Of a stretch of DNA of 64,000 nt, positions 1 through 9,326 are shown in pieces (position 1 is the first letter of the stretch; each line of letters opens with the position of its first letter). This DNA is from Shewanella yunxiaonensis (GTDB lineage Bacteria; Pseudomonadota; Gammaproteobacteria; Enterobacterales; Shewanellaceae): NCBI RefSeq assembly GCF_018223345.1, contig NZ_CP073587.1, positions 2,577,001 through 2,641,000 of the forward strand. Direction: 5' to 3'. The notes beneath the pieces are model-generated. The model did not search any database. It was not told the origin of the DNA and worked only from the letters and a program-made list of their open reading frames with translations. Both the position numbers and the translations under genes were made by a program.

Positions 1-365
1 TTTTCGCCAGTATCTGTCAAGGTAAGACTGCCACATTGAGTATCACGAGTTGCCTGTGAACCTTTCGGGGCGGCTGTTAATGTATAGCTGCTAGTTCCAG
101 TAGAACTGACACTATAGAGTCCATTTTCAGTTACATAAGGACTGGCACTCAGGCCGAGCGCGGTCATATCGGTAGTATACGTCCGATTATCCAGGTAATA
201 CTGTTCCTGCAAATTTGCAACCCGCAACAAAGCGGCCTGGCCTTCTGAGCGATTACTGCGTGTAATGTATTGAATATATGAAGGGTAGGCTATCGAGGCT
301 AGGATACCCACAATAACCACCACAATCATCACTTCAATAAGCGTAAATCCCGTTAATTTTTTCAT
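1..365 (-). CDS. pilE: Type IV minor pilin, PilE-like (partial, C-terminus outside the window)
   Basis: The minus-strand frame opens with MKKLTGFTLIEVMIVVVIVG, a class III prepilin leader: a short basic segment, Gly before the cleavage site, Phe at +1, Glu at +5, then a hydrophobic helix. The PilE-type start YPSYIQY follows, and the visible C-terminal part carries QCGSLTLTDTGEK, typical of the disulfide-loop end of PilE minor pilins. These are inner-membrane subunits processed by PilD and built into type IV pili. An ATG at 371 two codons upstream is an alternative start. It is the last visible gene of the pilV-pilW-pilX-pilY1-pilE series, 6 bp after pilY1. The stop codon lies outside the window. 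Family assignment is firm; the exact symbol is by position and resemblance. Confidence 0.85.
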   Translation of the reverse strand, partial: MKKLTGFTLIEVMIVVVIVGILASIAYPSYIQYITRSNRSEGQAALLRVANLQEQYYLDNRTYTTDMTALGLSASPYVTENGLYSVSSTGTSSYTLTAAPKGSQATRDTQCGSLTLTDTGE

Positions 366-371
366 CTGCAT

Positions 372-3300
372 TTATTGATTTTCATTTATATGATAGTAAA
401 TACGGTTGGTAGTTAGTCCGCTCCCCAGATTGATCGTGCCGGTACAGGTACCATTTGTACATTCTCCCTTACCCACACCAATAATATATGCTTGGGAAAC
501 ATTCCCCTTCCCCGGGTCGGGGACCACAATTTGTGGGGTATCAGGGATAGTGGTACCAATATCGTAGTAGGTACTACTATAACTTCGTGTGCCACGGTGC
601 AAATCAAATACATATAGTCTCGCCTGACCGGTGCCACTATCACAGACACCGGTATCATAATTTAATATGCCAGACACTGGTGGAATGTAAGATGTAAAAT
701 AAACCTTACCGTTATATATCAATGAAGCAGACAGAGTCTTTTCTCCGGTATCGGTGTAGTCATAATACCAACCTTTGGAACTAGACATATCCGTAGATGC
801 TGAGATGGCACTTGATGAAACATCTACTAAATCAGATATCGTAATCGTCGAAGGTGTCGAGGTAAAATTTTGGGTTACCACGTTGCGATCCTGCAACATG
901 AAATACATATCTTGCGTGTCTGTATCTAACGGATGAGTCCGATTGCCAGAGCCTAATGTCACCGCATCATAAGGAATAGTTTGAGCAGTTGTAACTGTCC
1001 CAGTGCTAGTAGTTGTAGTTATGATATTGCTAAATTGTGTTTGAGCTACAGTCGGCTCTGCAAAAAACATTCTGCCACTACCGCCATCTAGTGAGGCGAA
1101 TTTATAGATCCCCCAAGTTGACGTGTCTGTCGATGGCATATCCATGCGCCAAACGTTTCCAGCAATATCAGAGGCATAAAGTCTATCTGTAATACCATCG
1201 TTATTGCTATCTAATGCGGCAACTTTAGTCACCACACTGTTCACAGATGCCGTACCATCCGACGTAGAAAAAGTGTATATATGTTCGCCGGTCAAAGCAT
1301 CTGCAATATAAATTTCCTGCCCAGTTCCATCACTGGAGTCCATGCCTCCACCGAAAATCAACACAGGCTTATTGATTCCTTTACTGTCAACATAACCAGG
1401 TATTTCCGTGACCGTAGGTTCGGACCAACTATCGCCCATATCTTCAAATCCGGTGCTATTAGAATCAATTTTCCACCTTAAAGAGGGATCTCCAGAAGCT
1501 GTTACGTTCAATGCATAGTAAGACGTGCCACCTCGACGCATCCCCATATAAACAATCGCATTATTAATTGAGCCATTCGTATTATACGATTCGACATAAC
1601 TGACCGGCGACAAATCCATGCCATAAACACCATGTGCGCCACCATCTGAATAATTTTTTCTTAGAATGATGAGATTAGGTAGCAACTCCTTGGGAATGAA
1701 TGCCCAGTCTTCGCTGATAGTATTGGCACTATCGTTATCGGTAAACATGTGTACCAAGCCCTGATTGGTACCCAGGATTATTTTCACATTGGGAGCGCCA
1801 TCAGTGCCAAAATCAATTGCCAACGGCTTAGAATGCAACGGATCCCCCATAATATCTTTGCGGGGTTCCGATGTGTCACCATCGCCATCGTCATCGTCAA
1901 CGTCATAACCATAAAGCCACTTAATCGTGTTAGCTAAATAGGTATCTGTATAGTTACCACTGCTATCAATCAACGAAGTATCGATTGCATTCAGTTTTTG
2001 CATGGCATTATTTGCGGCCGTATTGGTAATAATGTTTCGAGACTGATAATTAGCCATTAAACTCTGTATTGCCCCTCCCATCTTGACACTATTGCCATCC
2101 TTGCCAGCGGAACAATCAGACCAAAAAGTACAAACATCATCTCGTATATTACCATCATCATTAATTGCACTAACTGACGAATCCTGCGCATACAGCACAC
2201 CAGAAGAAGAGACTTTCAACTTCTTCAAGTTACCACTCCATCGAGGTCCACCACTATCATCTGGCAAAAACATCGCGTAATAAGCGGAATTAAGTGTTTG
2301 TGTTTTATCAAAGTTGTTGGTGGCAATACTGGGGGATGTATATGTGGAACTTTTAGTCAGGATCGATTTCAACGCGTTGACGATTGCCGCAGAAAGATCG
2401 AGATCGGTAGTAGCCTTATAGTATCCTTTGGAAACGAGATTTCCTGAATCATCTTCTTGCGCTAAATTTCCACCACGAATCGCAGTTTCATTCAATAATG
2501 CCGCAGCTGCATCGGCACCTGCCGAGAATCCTATGGTAAAAGTTTGCACATTTTGCTTATGGTCAGTCCCATTTTGATCAACCACATCTGACACCAGATC
2601 ATTGTTATACATATAGGAAGCTAAAGCTGGCAGATAACTTTGTTCCTCTTTATTAGTCTCGGTATTAGTGTACGTATACTCCGTATATAGCCCCGCGCCA
2701 TCTGCACCTGAAGTGAGAGTTTTGATTAACCCGTCTGCTGATTTATCCAGTGTAGGTGCACCATCAGTAATGTAGATAATGTATGCGGTTTCTTGGCATT
2801 TTTTAAATGGTGATGTGTAGGGGCCGTCACCAAAAACATTCGGTGGATCGTTGGGGGTATAATCTTGTATCAAGTTATCATTATTTTCGGTACCCGTGAA
2901 TTTGGTATCTTTATTACCAAAGACTACGGGGCCACCAGAAAAGTATTGGTAGGCCTCGTACAACGTTTCACATAAAGGGGTATTGGTCTGAGCAGGCATA
3001 CCATCGATCAAGCTTATCAAAGACGACTGATTTGCTGACGTCATGTGAGTTATTGGATAAACAATACGTCCACCATCCCTATCGCCCTCATTAGGGTAGT
3101 CAAGGTTGAATACCGCCAGCCCAGCATCGACCTTATCACCTAATTCCCCCAACGCACTTGTGATTGCTTCTTTAGCCACATCTAATCTAGTCTCAGTGGT
3201 GCCGCTATTTTGCCCTTCATCAGTAGTTGTCACCCATGTATACCAAGCTAAATAGCGATACGAGTATAAGGTAACCAATGTTGCACCAGTGTCAGCAATA

Positions 3301-3962
3301 AGTGTTGTCGCATCAGGCTTATTAGTTTTTGAGTAATGACCGGTGACATTAGCAGGATAACCCGAATAAGGAGTACTTGAACCCGTACTGACGTAATCTG
3401 TTGTATCGTCATTTTCAATGTCTTCCACACAATCAACGATTACGTTACTGGTGTTTAAACCATTGTCATTATTAACCGCTGACCAATTAAGGTCTGATTT
3501 TTTTGTGCTATTTTGAATTAAATAGCCGGTCCAACGTCCCTTTTCAAGTAAGGCCTTACGTGCAGTACCGCAGTTATTAATACTTTGTTCAAATCGCCGG
3601 GCATCATTGGGATCGTTAGGCGTAGTTGATGACACTGAGTTATCAATCCCACCCGCATTCCAGTAAATAGCATCCGCTGTGGTGTAAGTATCTTTATAAG
3701 TTTCCAGATATTTATCAAAAGCAGCGCAACTTGTTGCCAGGGTAGAGCCATCAGTAACACTATCGCCACAAAATTTGTTAACCGCATTTTCCTCTTCGGT
3801 GCTCATACTGCCGGAATTATCAAAAATGATCAGTACCTGTGGTCGATGACCACTGACACTTGCGTCGATCTGATAAAGCTCTGTGTCATCCGCATAACTA
3901 AATGCAGACAAAAAACACATGGAGGCAACCACTACACCAATAAGAAATTTTAATTTTTTCAT
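372..3962 (-). CDS. pilY1: Type IV pilus tip adhesin / assembly protein PilY1
   Basis: A 1196-residue exported protein. The N-terminus is a signal peptide with likely cleavage after SYA near residue 24. A von Willebrand A-like region follows at once, with the MIDAS-type motif DNSGS near residues 48-52. The second half carries the PilY1 beta-propeller hallmarks: GDPLHSKP near residue 700, and an EF-hand-like calcium loop DSNNDGITD near residue 930. In the family this protein sits at the pilus tip with the minor pilins and affects pilus extension, adhesion and surface sensing. It lies between pilX (3 bp upstream) and a pilE-like gene (6 bp downstream), so one transcript is likely. The length matches the family. 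I see nothing broken in it. Confidence 0.93.
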   Translation of the reverse strand: MKKLKFLIGVVVASMCFLSAFSYADDTELYQIDASVSGHRPQVLIIFDNSGSMSTEEENAVNKFCGDSVTDGSTLATSCAAFDKYLETYKDTYTTADAIYWNAGGIDNSVSSTTPNDPNDARRFEQSINNCGTARKALLEKGRWTGYLIQNSTKKSDLNWSAVNNDNGLNTSNVIVDCVEDIENDDTTDYVSTGSSTPYSGYPANVTGHYSKTNKPDATTLIADTGATLVTLYSYRYLAWYTWVTTTDEGQNSGTTETRLDVAKEAITSALGELGDKVDAGLAVFNLDYPNEGDRDGGRIVYPITHMTSANQSSLISLIDGMPAQTNTPLCETLYEAYQYFSGGPVVFGNKDTKFTGTENNDNLIQDYTPNDPPNVFGDGPYTSPFKKCQETAYIIYITDGAPTLDKSADGLIKTLTSGADGAGLYTEYTYTNTETNKEEQSYLPALASYMYNNDLVSDVVDQNGTDHKQNVQTFTIGFSAGADAAAALLNETAIRGGNLAQEDDSGNLVSKGYYKATTDLDLSAAIVNALKSILTKSSTYTSPSIATNNFDKTQTLNSAYYAMFLPDDSGGPRWSGNLKKLKVSSSGVLYAQDSSVSAINDDGNIRDDVCTFWSDCSAGKDGNSVKMGGAIQSLMANYQSRNIITNTAANNAMQKLNAIDTSLIDSSGNYTDTYLANTIKWLYGYDVDDDDGDGDTSEPRKDIMGDPLHSKPLAIDFGTDGAPNVKIILGTNQGLVHMFTDNDSANTISEDWAFIPKELLPNLIILRKNYSDGGAHGVYGMDLSPVSYVESYNTNGSINNAIVYMGMRRGGTSYYALNVTASGDPSLRWKIDSNSTGFEDMGDSWSEPTVTEIPGYVDSKGINKPVLIFGGGMDSSDGTGQEIYIADALTGEHIYTFSTSDGTASVNSVVTKVAALDSNNDGITDRLYASDIAGNVWRMDMPSTDTSTWGIYKFASLDGGSGRMFFAEPTVAQTQFSNIITTTTSTGTVTTAQTIPYDAVTLGSGNRTHPLDTDTQDMYFMLQDRNVVTQNFTSTPSTITISDLVDVSSSAISASTDMSSSKGWYYDYTDTGEKTLSASLIYNGKVYFTSYIPPVSGILNYDTGVCDSGTGQARLYVFDLHRGTRSYSSTYYDIGTTIPDTPQIVVPDPGKGNVSQAYIIGVGKGECTNGTCTGTINLGSGLTTNRIYYHINENQ

Positions 3963-3965
3963 AAG

Positions 3966-4409
3966 TTAGTTACCTGTTAATACCTGTTGTTCAACACCTG
4001 TTGTTACAGTTAATGAGCCCATATCATCTCGTCCATATGCAACGGTATTAGTAACTTCAATACGCCGACAACTAATTAAATTTGCCGAGGTAGCATTGAC
4101 AGTACGTTGGCAACCTACGTCTTTAGGATCGTCTTTAGGCAAAGGAGTAATGGTCTGATTACCATTAAATGCTGTTACCGTAGTTTGGGAATTCATGGTC
4201 GCGAAACTACTCCCAGCATTGGCATTAATCACAGCAGCTAAACCACCATCTGCAATGGCTTTAGCTTCAATTCGCTCAGAACCAGCCCCCGCCATTCGCA
4301 GAGACTGTCCGGAGTTTACCGCCAACGCTACGCCAATAACTGTCATAACAATTAACAGTATTAAAGCAAAAAAAAGTACAACACCCGATTGTCTCTTTAA
4401 GCCTTTCAT
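3966..4409 (-). CDS. pilX: Minor pilin PilX
   Basis: 147 residues. The start MKGLKRQSGVVLFFALILLI is the PilX type of N-terminus: a basic leader, Gly, then a long hydrophobic helix without the usual FTLIE motif of major pilins. The region after the helix (GAGSERIEAKAIADGGL) matches the conserved PilX block in which small residues precede an Ala/Gly-rich turn. PilX-type subunits join PilV, PilW and PilE in a priming complex that recruits PilY1. It follows pilW with 1 bp between stop and start and precedes pilY1 by 3 bp, which indicates tight cotranscription. Family assignment rests on the N-terminus and on position; the C-terminal half is too divergent to recognise alone. Confidence 0.87.
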   Translation of the reverse strand: MKGLKRQSGVVLFFALILLIVMTVIGVALAVNSGQSLRMAGAGSERIEAKAIADGGLAAVINANAGSSFATMNSQTTVTAFNGNQTITPLPKDDPKDVGCQRTVNATSANLISCRRIEVTNTVAYGRDDMGSLTVTTGVEQQVLTGN

Positions 4410-4410
4410 C

Positions 4411-5391
4411 TCAATTCCTAATCAACACCGGATTTTCCAATACCACAGTGGTAGACAACACTTTACGGCGGTAATGATCGTTAAATGGACCAAGTTTCTT
4501 ATCACCGAGTTCATAGGTGATGTCGTTGGTATAGCTGTTATCTTGGTCGATAGTTCGGACCAACAAGAAGATTTTGACCGCTACAATGCGTTGGAAGGAC
4601 TGGTTATCCCACATCAAATCTGTCACATCTTCAACGGGAAGAAAACTATCAGGAGTGTCATCCCCATCATCATCATAGCCGTATAGAATTCGCATATTTT
4701 CAATGCCTTCAACTAACTGCTCTTCGTTGTTAACACCACTCGAAGATAAAGCTTTACGACTTAAAACAGGCACGTTTCCTTTTGCAGTGCATGAGGCATT
4801 CTGAGTATCTCCCAGACATCGGATAAAATAGACATGATGCAGATATTCCCATACCCGCTCATTTTCTATTGCAGGATCTGCGGCAGTACCAAAAAATATG
4901 ACCTGGCTGGAAGTTGTGGCAACTCTAAAACCATTTGTGGCACCAGCAGGTCCCATTAATCGCTTTAGCTGGATAACGTCAGTACCTTCCATAGCATTAG
5001 TAACGCAGTCGACTGATTGCCCCCCACTCAGTACTTCATATCCCCAGATAAGTCTAAAATGCGATGTGGAAGTAATATCTGGTAAAGTGGCGTCATTTGT
5101 GCCCGGGCCGATACAGTCACCGGAGATAGCCCCGGTGATTGTAGTATTGGATTGCACAAAATCTGATCCGGTAAAATCTCCAAAAAATGCTGTTTGCTCG
5201 ATATCCGGCGCCATTATGGCCAATGCTATACGGCCATTTTCCTGCAACTGATTGTATTGCCCTGTCGTTGTCACATTGGTCGCAGACATGCTAAACATGG
5301 CAAATACGCCCAAGGTAAGAAATAAACTGATGACCATCGCGACCATCAATTCAACCAATGAAAAACCGGAGATGTATTTTTGTTTTCTCAT
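4411..5391 (-). CDS. pilW: Minor pilin PilW
   Basis: 326 residues from the chosen ATG at 5391. The leader MRKQKYISGFSLVELMVAMV has the prepilin cleavage pattern (Gly, then FSLVE with Glu at +5). An upstream TTG at 5415 would add eight residues with no pilin character and would overlap pilV, so I prefer 5391. A long globular domain follows the N-terminal helix, as usual for PilW, which is the largest of the minor pilins. It contains QENGRIALAIMAPDIEQTAF, the conserved block after the helix. The end of pilV lies 8 bp upstream and pilX starts 1 bp downstream. The role is in the pilus-priming minor-pilin complex. Confidence 0.87.
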   Translation of the reverse strand: MRKQKYISGFSLVELMVAMVISLFLTLGVFAMFSMSATNVTTTGQYNQLQENGRIALAIMAPDIEQTAFFGDFTGSDFVQSNTTITGAISGDCIGPGTNDATLPDITSTSHFRLIWGYEVLSGGQSVDCVTNAMEGTDVIQLKRLMGPAGATNGFRVATTSSQVIFFGTAADPAIENERVWEYLHHVYFIRCLGDTQNASCTAKGNVPVLSRKALSSSGVNNEEQLVEGIENMRILYGYDDDGDDTPDSFLPVEDVTDLMWDNQSFQRIVAVKIFLLVRTIDQDNSYTNDITYELGDKKLGPFNDHYRRKVLSTTVVLENPVLIRN

Positions 5392-5398
5392 CTCGCAA

Positions 5399-5944
5399 CT
5401 ATCCCTGATCCACAACTGTATCTAACACATACAGACGACGCTTAGTACCTAAGGTACTCCCACAAGTGGATGTGGTGTTTGTCGTTCCGGCTGTTCCCTG
5501 AATGCCTTTCCAGGCAATGGCTATTGTCACCGAGTTATCGGTACCAACGGTGATACAAGCAGTTGTTGAATCCAATCCACCAACTTTGGCACCAGAAGCA
5601 TTAATCTCCGCGCCACCAGAGAATAACCAACGCCATTGATATATATCCCAAAGTTCCATATTGGCAGGGGAACATGTGACTCCAGCTTTATCACACGATG
5701 TGGGAGCAGTTTCACTACCAAGCACACCGTAAGTTCCTGCATAATTCGCCAACACAGTTTTATTCAATTTCATTCTATTTAAGATATCATTAGCCAGATA
5801 AGCCGCTTGAGTCTGCTCAAAAGATTCAAAGCTCGCGCGCTTTGCCACGATATGAAGATTAAAAATCCCTATCAAGCCGATCACCAAAATGACCAACGCC
5901 ACCATGACTTCGATGAGAGAGAATCCCGCCCTCTTACTTTTCAT
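5399..5944 (-). CDS. pilV: Minor pilin PilV
   Basis: 181 residues from the ATG at 5944, with a GGAG 11 bases upstream. A TTG at 5971 would add nine residues before the leader and is less likely. The leader MKSKRAGFSLIEVMVALVIL is a canonical prepilin peptide, and the LVIGLIGIFNLHIVAKRASF-type helix with Gln/Ala-rich continuation (SFEQTQAAYLANDI) matches PilV, whose helix is usually followed by a statement of this kind. The gene is the first of the cluster in this window. I see no fimT/gspH-like gene upstream, although many pil clusters start with one. It encodes an inner-membrane pseudopilin of the type IV pilus priming complex. Confidence 0.86.
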   Translation of the reverse strand: MKSKRAGFSLIEVMVALVILVIGLIGIFNLHIVAKRASFESFEQTQAAYLANDILNRMKLNKTVLANYAGTYGVLGSETAPTSCDKAGVTCSPANMELWDIYQWRWLFSGGAEINASGAKVGGLDSTTACITVGTDNSVTIAIAWKGIQGTAGTTNTTSTCGSTLGTKRRLYVLDTVVDQG

Positions 5945-6266
5945 TAACGTCAAATCTCCGGCTACTGCCAATCCAATGACGAGAAAATTGTTAAATATTC
6001 TTTATTTTTCTGTCAGTTATCGTCATGGCGCAAAAATACCAGTTAATGATAGTTAATGAATTTGTGATTGGCTAGTAATAAAGATAAGGGGTTAGAGGGA
6101 CAGTTTAGAAAAATTAGAAATATGAAAAATAGTCAACGCGGTTTACTTCAACAGTATCAATCTAGAATTTTATATAACAACATGATTTAAATAATTAAAT
6201 TTCATTATAATGAAAACTAATGGGCATGCCGGTACAAGCCCGGCACCCAAAAACCAGAAGGAAAAT
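5945..6266. other. Intergenic region ahead of the pil cluster, with a palindrome and a hairpin
   Basis: About 320 bases with no convincing gene. It must hold the promoter of the minus-strand pil cluster and the terminator of the minus-strand hemerythrin gene. Seen directly: a perfect 16-bp palindrome TTTCATTATAATGAAA at 6200-6215, and just beside it a GC-rich stem-loop at 6222-6249 (GGG..TGCCGG / CCGGCA-CCC with a 2-base bulge). Read on the minus strand, the stem-loop is followed by an AT-rich stretch and could end the hemerythrin transcript. The stem sequence resembles dispersed palindromic repeats known from many gammaproteobacterial genomes; that is recollection, not a match I can test here. 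Confidence 0.5.
6222..6249 (-). terminator. Stem-loop after the hemerythrin gene (possible dispersed repeat)
   Basis: An inverted repeat TGCCGG / CCGGCA, extended by GGG / CCC across a 2-base bulge, lies about 20 bases past the hemerythrin stop. The minus-strand continuation is AT-rich but has no clean run of U, so termination strength is uncertain. It may be a repetitive palindromic unit rather than a dedicated terminator. Confidence 0.4.
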
Positions 6267-6830
6267 TTAATGGCCGAGCGACATGCCGGATGTAGGTTCA
6301 ACTGTCTGAATATACTGTCGCAGTTCATCAAACATCTGATCATCACTACTGAACAGGGGATCATCGATAAGTTTCAAGGCACAGTTTCGTTCGATCTGTT
6401 CCCAATCACTTTCAGTCAGTTTTCGTTGCAATTTTGGAAAAATATATTCTTCTTCATAGATCATGTGTTGCTCCTGCAACGTGACATAATCTCGTAATTC
6501 CTGAACCAGCTTTTCTTTGGCAACGACGATATCGTTGAGGATGAGGTTTAGCGTTGACGCCAGTGCGGCAGAAGCAGCGACCACTTTGCCATGTTCTTCC
6601 GTCAAACGCTTAGTAGATTCCTCTTTGGCAAATTTTCCCACGTAGTACTCATACACTATGTCTTCTACTGGATGATGGCTGTGGTCGGCATACTCCTGCA
6701 TATACTCAACAACATCACGTACCAGGCAAAAATTCACCTGTTCACCTTCAGCGAGCTTCTGGTATTTTCCTTTAAGCAAATTGAGCAATACAGCTATATG
6801 CTTGTGATCATTCATTAATCTTTGCAGCAT
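6267..6830 (-). CDS. Hemerythrin HHE domain protein
   Basis: 187 residues. The N-terminus MLQRLMNDHKHI gives the first metal-binding His pair. EYADHSHHPVEDIVYEYYV near residues 47-65 supplies the HxxxE-type ligands, and LQEQHMIYEEEYIFPKL near residue 125 supplies the third H...E set, as in the HHE cation-binding family. Such proteins hold a non-haem di-iron centre and bind oxygen or nitric oxide, or protect against nitrosative and oxidative damage; the exact role here is not shown. An AAGGAG site lies 7 bases before the ATG. It stands alone, divergent from nfo. The intergenic region has a partial FNR-like sequence (TTGAT-N4-GTCAT, minus strand, 6924-6937), which is too weak to call. Confidence 0.85.
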   Translation of the reverse strand: MLQRLMNDHKHIAVLLNLLKGKYQKLAEGEQVNFCLVRDVVEYMQEYADHSHHPVEDIVYEYYVGKFAKEESTKRLTEEHGKVVAASAALASTLNLILNDIVVAKEKLVQELRDYVTLQEQHMIYEEEYIFPKLQRKLTESDWEQIERNCALKLIDDPLFSSDDQMFDELRQYIQTVEPTSGMSLGH

Positions 6831-7102
6831 AGAGGCTCTCCTTCATTTAGGGGCCGTTTACTCAATAATAGCAGCAAACAACCTGGCGAATTTTAATGTT
6901 AACCAGTGTTCTTTATTTAATACATGACAAAGATCAAGGAAAACCCGTCACAAATTGCTTAAAGAGCTGTTCGAATTCACAGATTTGACAGGTATCTGCC
7001 CCGTTCATACGGATTGCTACAGGGCTAGAAGTAACGGATTACATCAAAACATCGCTACGATGTAGACTAAAAAGACACACAAGCAAAAGACTTGAGGAAA
7101 AG

Positions 7103-7954
7103 ATGATACAGCAGAGATGGGTTGGTGCGCATGTCAGTGCTCAAGGCGGGGTAGCAAATGCCCCCCTGAACGCCGCAGCCATAGGCGCCACTGCGTTTGC
7201 TCTTTTTACAAAGAATCAACGACGCTGGACTGCGGCGGCCTTAGATGAGCCAGAAATTGCAAAATTTAAACAGCATTGCGCAGAACATCATTTTAGCGCA
7301 TCACAGATACTACCTCACGACAGCTACCTGATTAATCTAGGTCATCCAGACCCGAATATGCTGCAAAAATCCCGAGATGCATTTTTAGACGAAATGCAGC
7401 GTTGTGAACAGTTAGGGTTAACACTTCTCAACTTTCATCCAGGGAGTCATTTGCGCGAGATAAGCGAATCATTATGTCTTCGCAATATTGCTGATTCCAT
7501 TAACCTGGTGTTGGAACAAACGACAGGTGTTACTGCAGTATTAGAGAATACTGCCGGGCAAGGCTCTAACCTTGGTCATCGATTCGAGCAGCTGGCAGAG
7601 ATCATTGAGCAAATAGAAGATAAATCACGAGTAGGGGTCTGCCTAGATACCTGTCATCTCTTCGCTGCGGGTTATGAGTTACGCACCACGGATGCCGTCA
7701 GCAAAATGTTTGCAGAATTTGATGATGTTGTTGGCCTAAAGTACTTAAAAGGTATGCACCTTAATGATTGTAAAAGTAGCTTTGGCAGCAGAGTCGATCG
7801 GCACGACTCACTCGGTTATGGCACTATAGGCAAGGCGGCTTTTAGTGCCATCATGGCGCATCCTGCCACGACGAAAATACCGCTGATCCTAGAGACCATT
7901 CGCCCTGAAATCTGGCCAGAAGAGATAAGCTGGCTTCAGACTCAAAGCCGTTAA
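7103..7954 (+). CDS. nfo: Endonuclease IV (AP endonuclease)
   Basis: 283 residues, the usual length. The enzyme cleaves the backbone 5' of abasic sites and removes 3' blocking groups in base-excision repair, using three zinc ions. Visible family blocks are [17 protein letters not shown] at the start, LNFHPGSHL near residue 112, [16 protein letters not shown] near 150 (metal-binding Glu), [14 protein letters not shown] near 180 (Asp and His ligands) and [17 protein letters not shown] near 218. The pattern is complete, so the enzyme should be active. A GAGGAA ribosome site lies just before the ATG. It is a single-gene unit, divergent from the hemerythrin gene and ending at a bidirectional terminator shared with thrC. 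Confidence 0.96.
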   Translation: MIQQRWVGAHVSAQGGVANAPLNAAAIGATAFALFTKNQRRWTAAALDEPEIAKFKQHCAEHHFSASQILPHDSYLINLGHPDPNMLQKSRDAFLDEMQRCEQLGLTLLNFHPGSHLREISESLCLRNIADSINLVLEQTTGVTAVLENTAGQGSNLGHRFEQLAEIIEQIEDKSRVGVCLDTCHLFAAGYELRTTDAVSKMFAEFDDVVGLKYLKGMHLNDCKSSFGSRVDRHDSLGYGTIGKAAFSAIMAHPATTKIPLILETIRPEIWPEEISWLQTQSR

Positions 7955-7969
7955 ACCGTTTCTAAGAAA

Positions 7970-7991
7970 AAACCCCGCTTACGCGGGGTTT
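7970..7991. terminator. Bidirectional terminator between nfo and thrC
   Basis: Perfect stem AAACCCCGC / GCGGGGTTT with a 4-base loop. On the minus strand it runs into six T, so it suits the thr operon best. On the plus strand it also sits 15 bases after the nfo stop. Confidence 0.88.
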
Positions 7992-8008
7992 AAAACCAGC
8001 CACCAATG

Positions 8009-9292
8009 TTATCCGAGCACCGATAACATGTGCGTCTTTAACGCAGCAAAATCTGCCGGTAAAGTTGCCGACAAAACTGGTTTTTCTTTTACCCTTTGCA
8101 GCTCTGGCGGCAAGGCTAAATCTGTACCAAGTTCTCTGTCGACTACATCTTTGAATTTCGCCGGATGAGCGGTAGCCAGGAAAATACCGCGCTCATCTTC
8201 TTTCATGCACAAATTGAGTGCTTCTGCAGCCACTGCAGCATGGGGCTCTGCCTGATACCCCAAATCTTTAAGTGCCACCATTGAGTCATGTGTTTGCTGC
8301 TCAGATATTGCTACCCCGGTGAGTTCACTCAAAGGCCATTTCATTTCACTGAAAATAGCTTCCACGCGAGGCCAGTTACTCGGTTCAGACACATCCATGG
8401 CGTTAGACATGGTTGCCATCGTTTGCCGAGGAGCCCAATCACCAAAAGTCAGATAACGTGGGACGGTGTCGTTGCTGTTTGTTGCTGCAATAAAGCGCTT
8501 AACCGGTAGTCCCATCGCTTTCGCCAATAAACCCGCGGTGAGATTACCAAAGTTACCACTTGGAACAGCAATGACCGGTGCATCATGATACTGCTGACGG
8601 TAGCGAGTGACCGCTTCAAAGTAGTAACAAATTTGAGCTAACAAGCGGCTGATATTAATCGAGTTTGCGGAGTTCAGGCGCAAACCATCGCGGATATCTG
8701 CATCTTCAAATGCTTGTTTTACCAACGTTTGGCAATCATCAAAATCCGATTCAACCGCGACGGTATGAATATTTCCGCCAAGAGTAGTGAACATTTTTTC
8801 CTGTAGTTCACTAATTTTTCCTTTTGGATACAACACCATCACTCTGACGTTATCAAGACCATAGAACGCATCCGCCACGGCGGCACCAGTATCACCGGAA
8901 GTAGCGGTCAGAATTGTAAGAGGAGCTTGTCCCCCCAACGCGCCCAAACACTGTGCCATAAACCGGGCACCAAAATCTTTAAACGCCAAGGTTGGTCCAT
9001 GAAATAATTCAAGGCTACTGCGGCGCTCATCGACCTGAACCAACGGCAGTTGGAAATTAAAGGCTTTGTCGACTAATTCATCTACAACAGATTGGCCCAA
9101 CTCATCCGCCAACCAGGCCCCCAACACTAGCTTACTGCGCTCAATAAACGGCAGTGCTAGCAAGGCATCGACATTCTGCAGCTGTGGGATACGGGTGGGG
9201 AAAAAAAGCCCCCTATCAATGCCCAACCCTAGTTTTAATGCCTCGGTAAACGTCACCCGTTGTTCAGGATGTTTAAGGTTATACAGTTCCAT
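8009..9292 (-). CDS. thrC: Threonine synthase
   Basis: 427 residues from the ATG at 9292 (MELYNLKHPEQRVTF), which is the standard ThrC N-terminus; an upstream in-frame extension would overlap thrB and has no family support. It converts O-phospho-homoserine to threonine with pyridoxal phosphate. The PLP-lysine motif FHGPTLAFKDFGARF is near residue 95, and the phosphate-binding glycine loop PSGNFGNLTAGLLAKAMG near residue 220. It closes the thrABC operon, 34 bp after thrB, and is followed by a strong terminator. Expression should follow the thr leader at 12829-12900. Confidence 0.96.
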   Translation of the reverse strand: MELYNLKHPEQRVTFTEALKLGLGIDRGLFFPTRIPQLQNVDALLALPFIERSKLVLGAWLADELGQSVVDELVDKAFNFQLPLVQVDERRSSLELFHGPTLAFKDFGARFMAQCLGALGGQAPLTILTATSGDTGAAVADAFYGLDNVRVMVLYPKGKISELQEKMFTTLGGNIHTVAVESDFDDCQTLVKQAFEDADIRDGLRLNSANSINISRLLAQICYYFEAVTRYRQQYHDAPVIAVPSGNFGNLTAGLLAKAMGLPVKRFIAATNSNDTVPRYLTFGDWAPRQTMATMSNAMDVSEPSNWPRVEAIFSEMKWPLSELTGVAISEQQTHDSMVALKDLGYQAEPHAAVAAEALNLCMKEDERGIFLATAHPAKFKDVVDRELGTDLALPPELQRVKEKPVLSATLPADFAALKTHMLSVLG

Positions 9293-9326
9293 ATTACTCT
9301 TTTGCCCTTGCTCTTTATTCTCAGTA

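Noticed and set aside
6210..6497. Plus-strand frame across the hairpin and the end of the hemerythrin gene
   Set aside because: It runs antisense to a clear hemerythrin gene; its start covers the hairpin sequence only.
6924..6937. FNR-like TTGAT-N4-GTCAT ahead of the hemerythrin gene
   Set aside because: Only 8 of 10 positions match, with mismatches at both ends of the second half-site.
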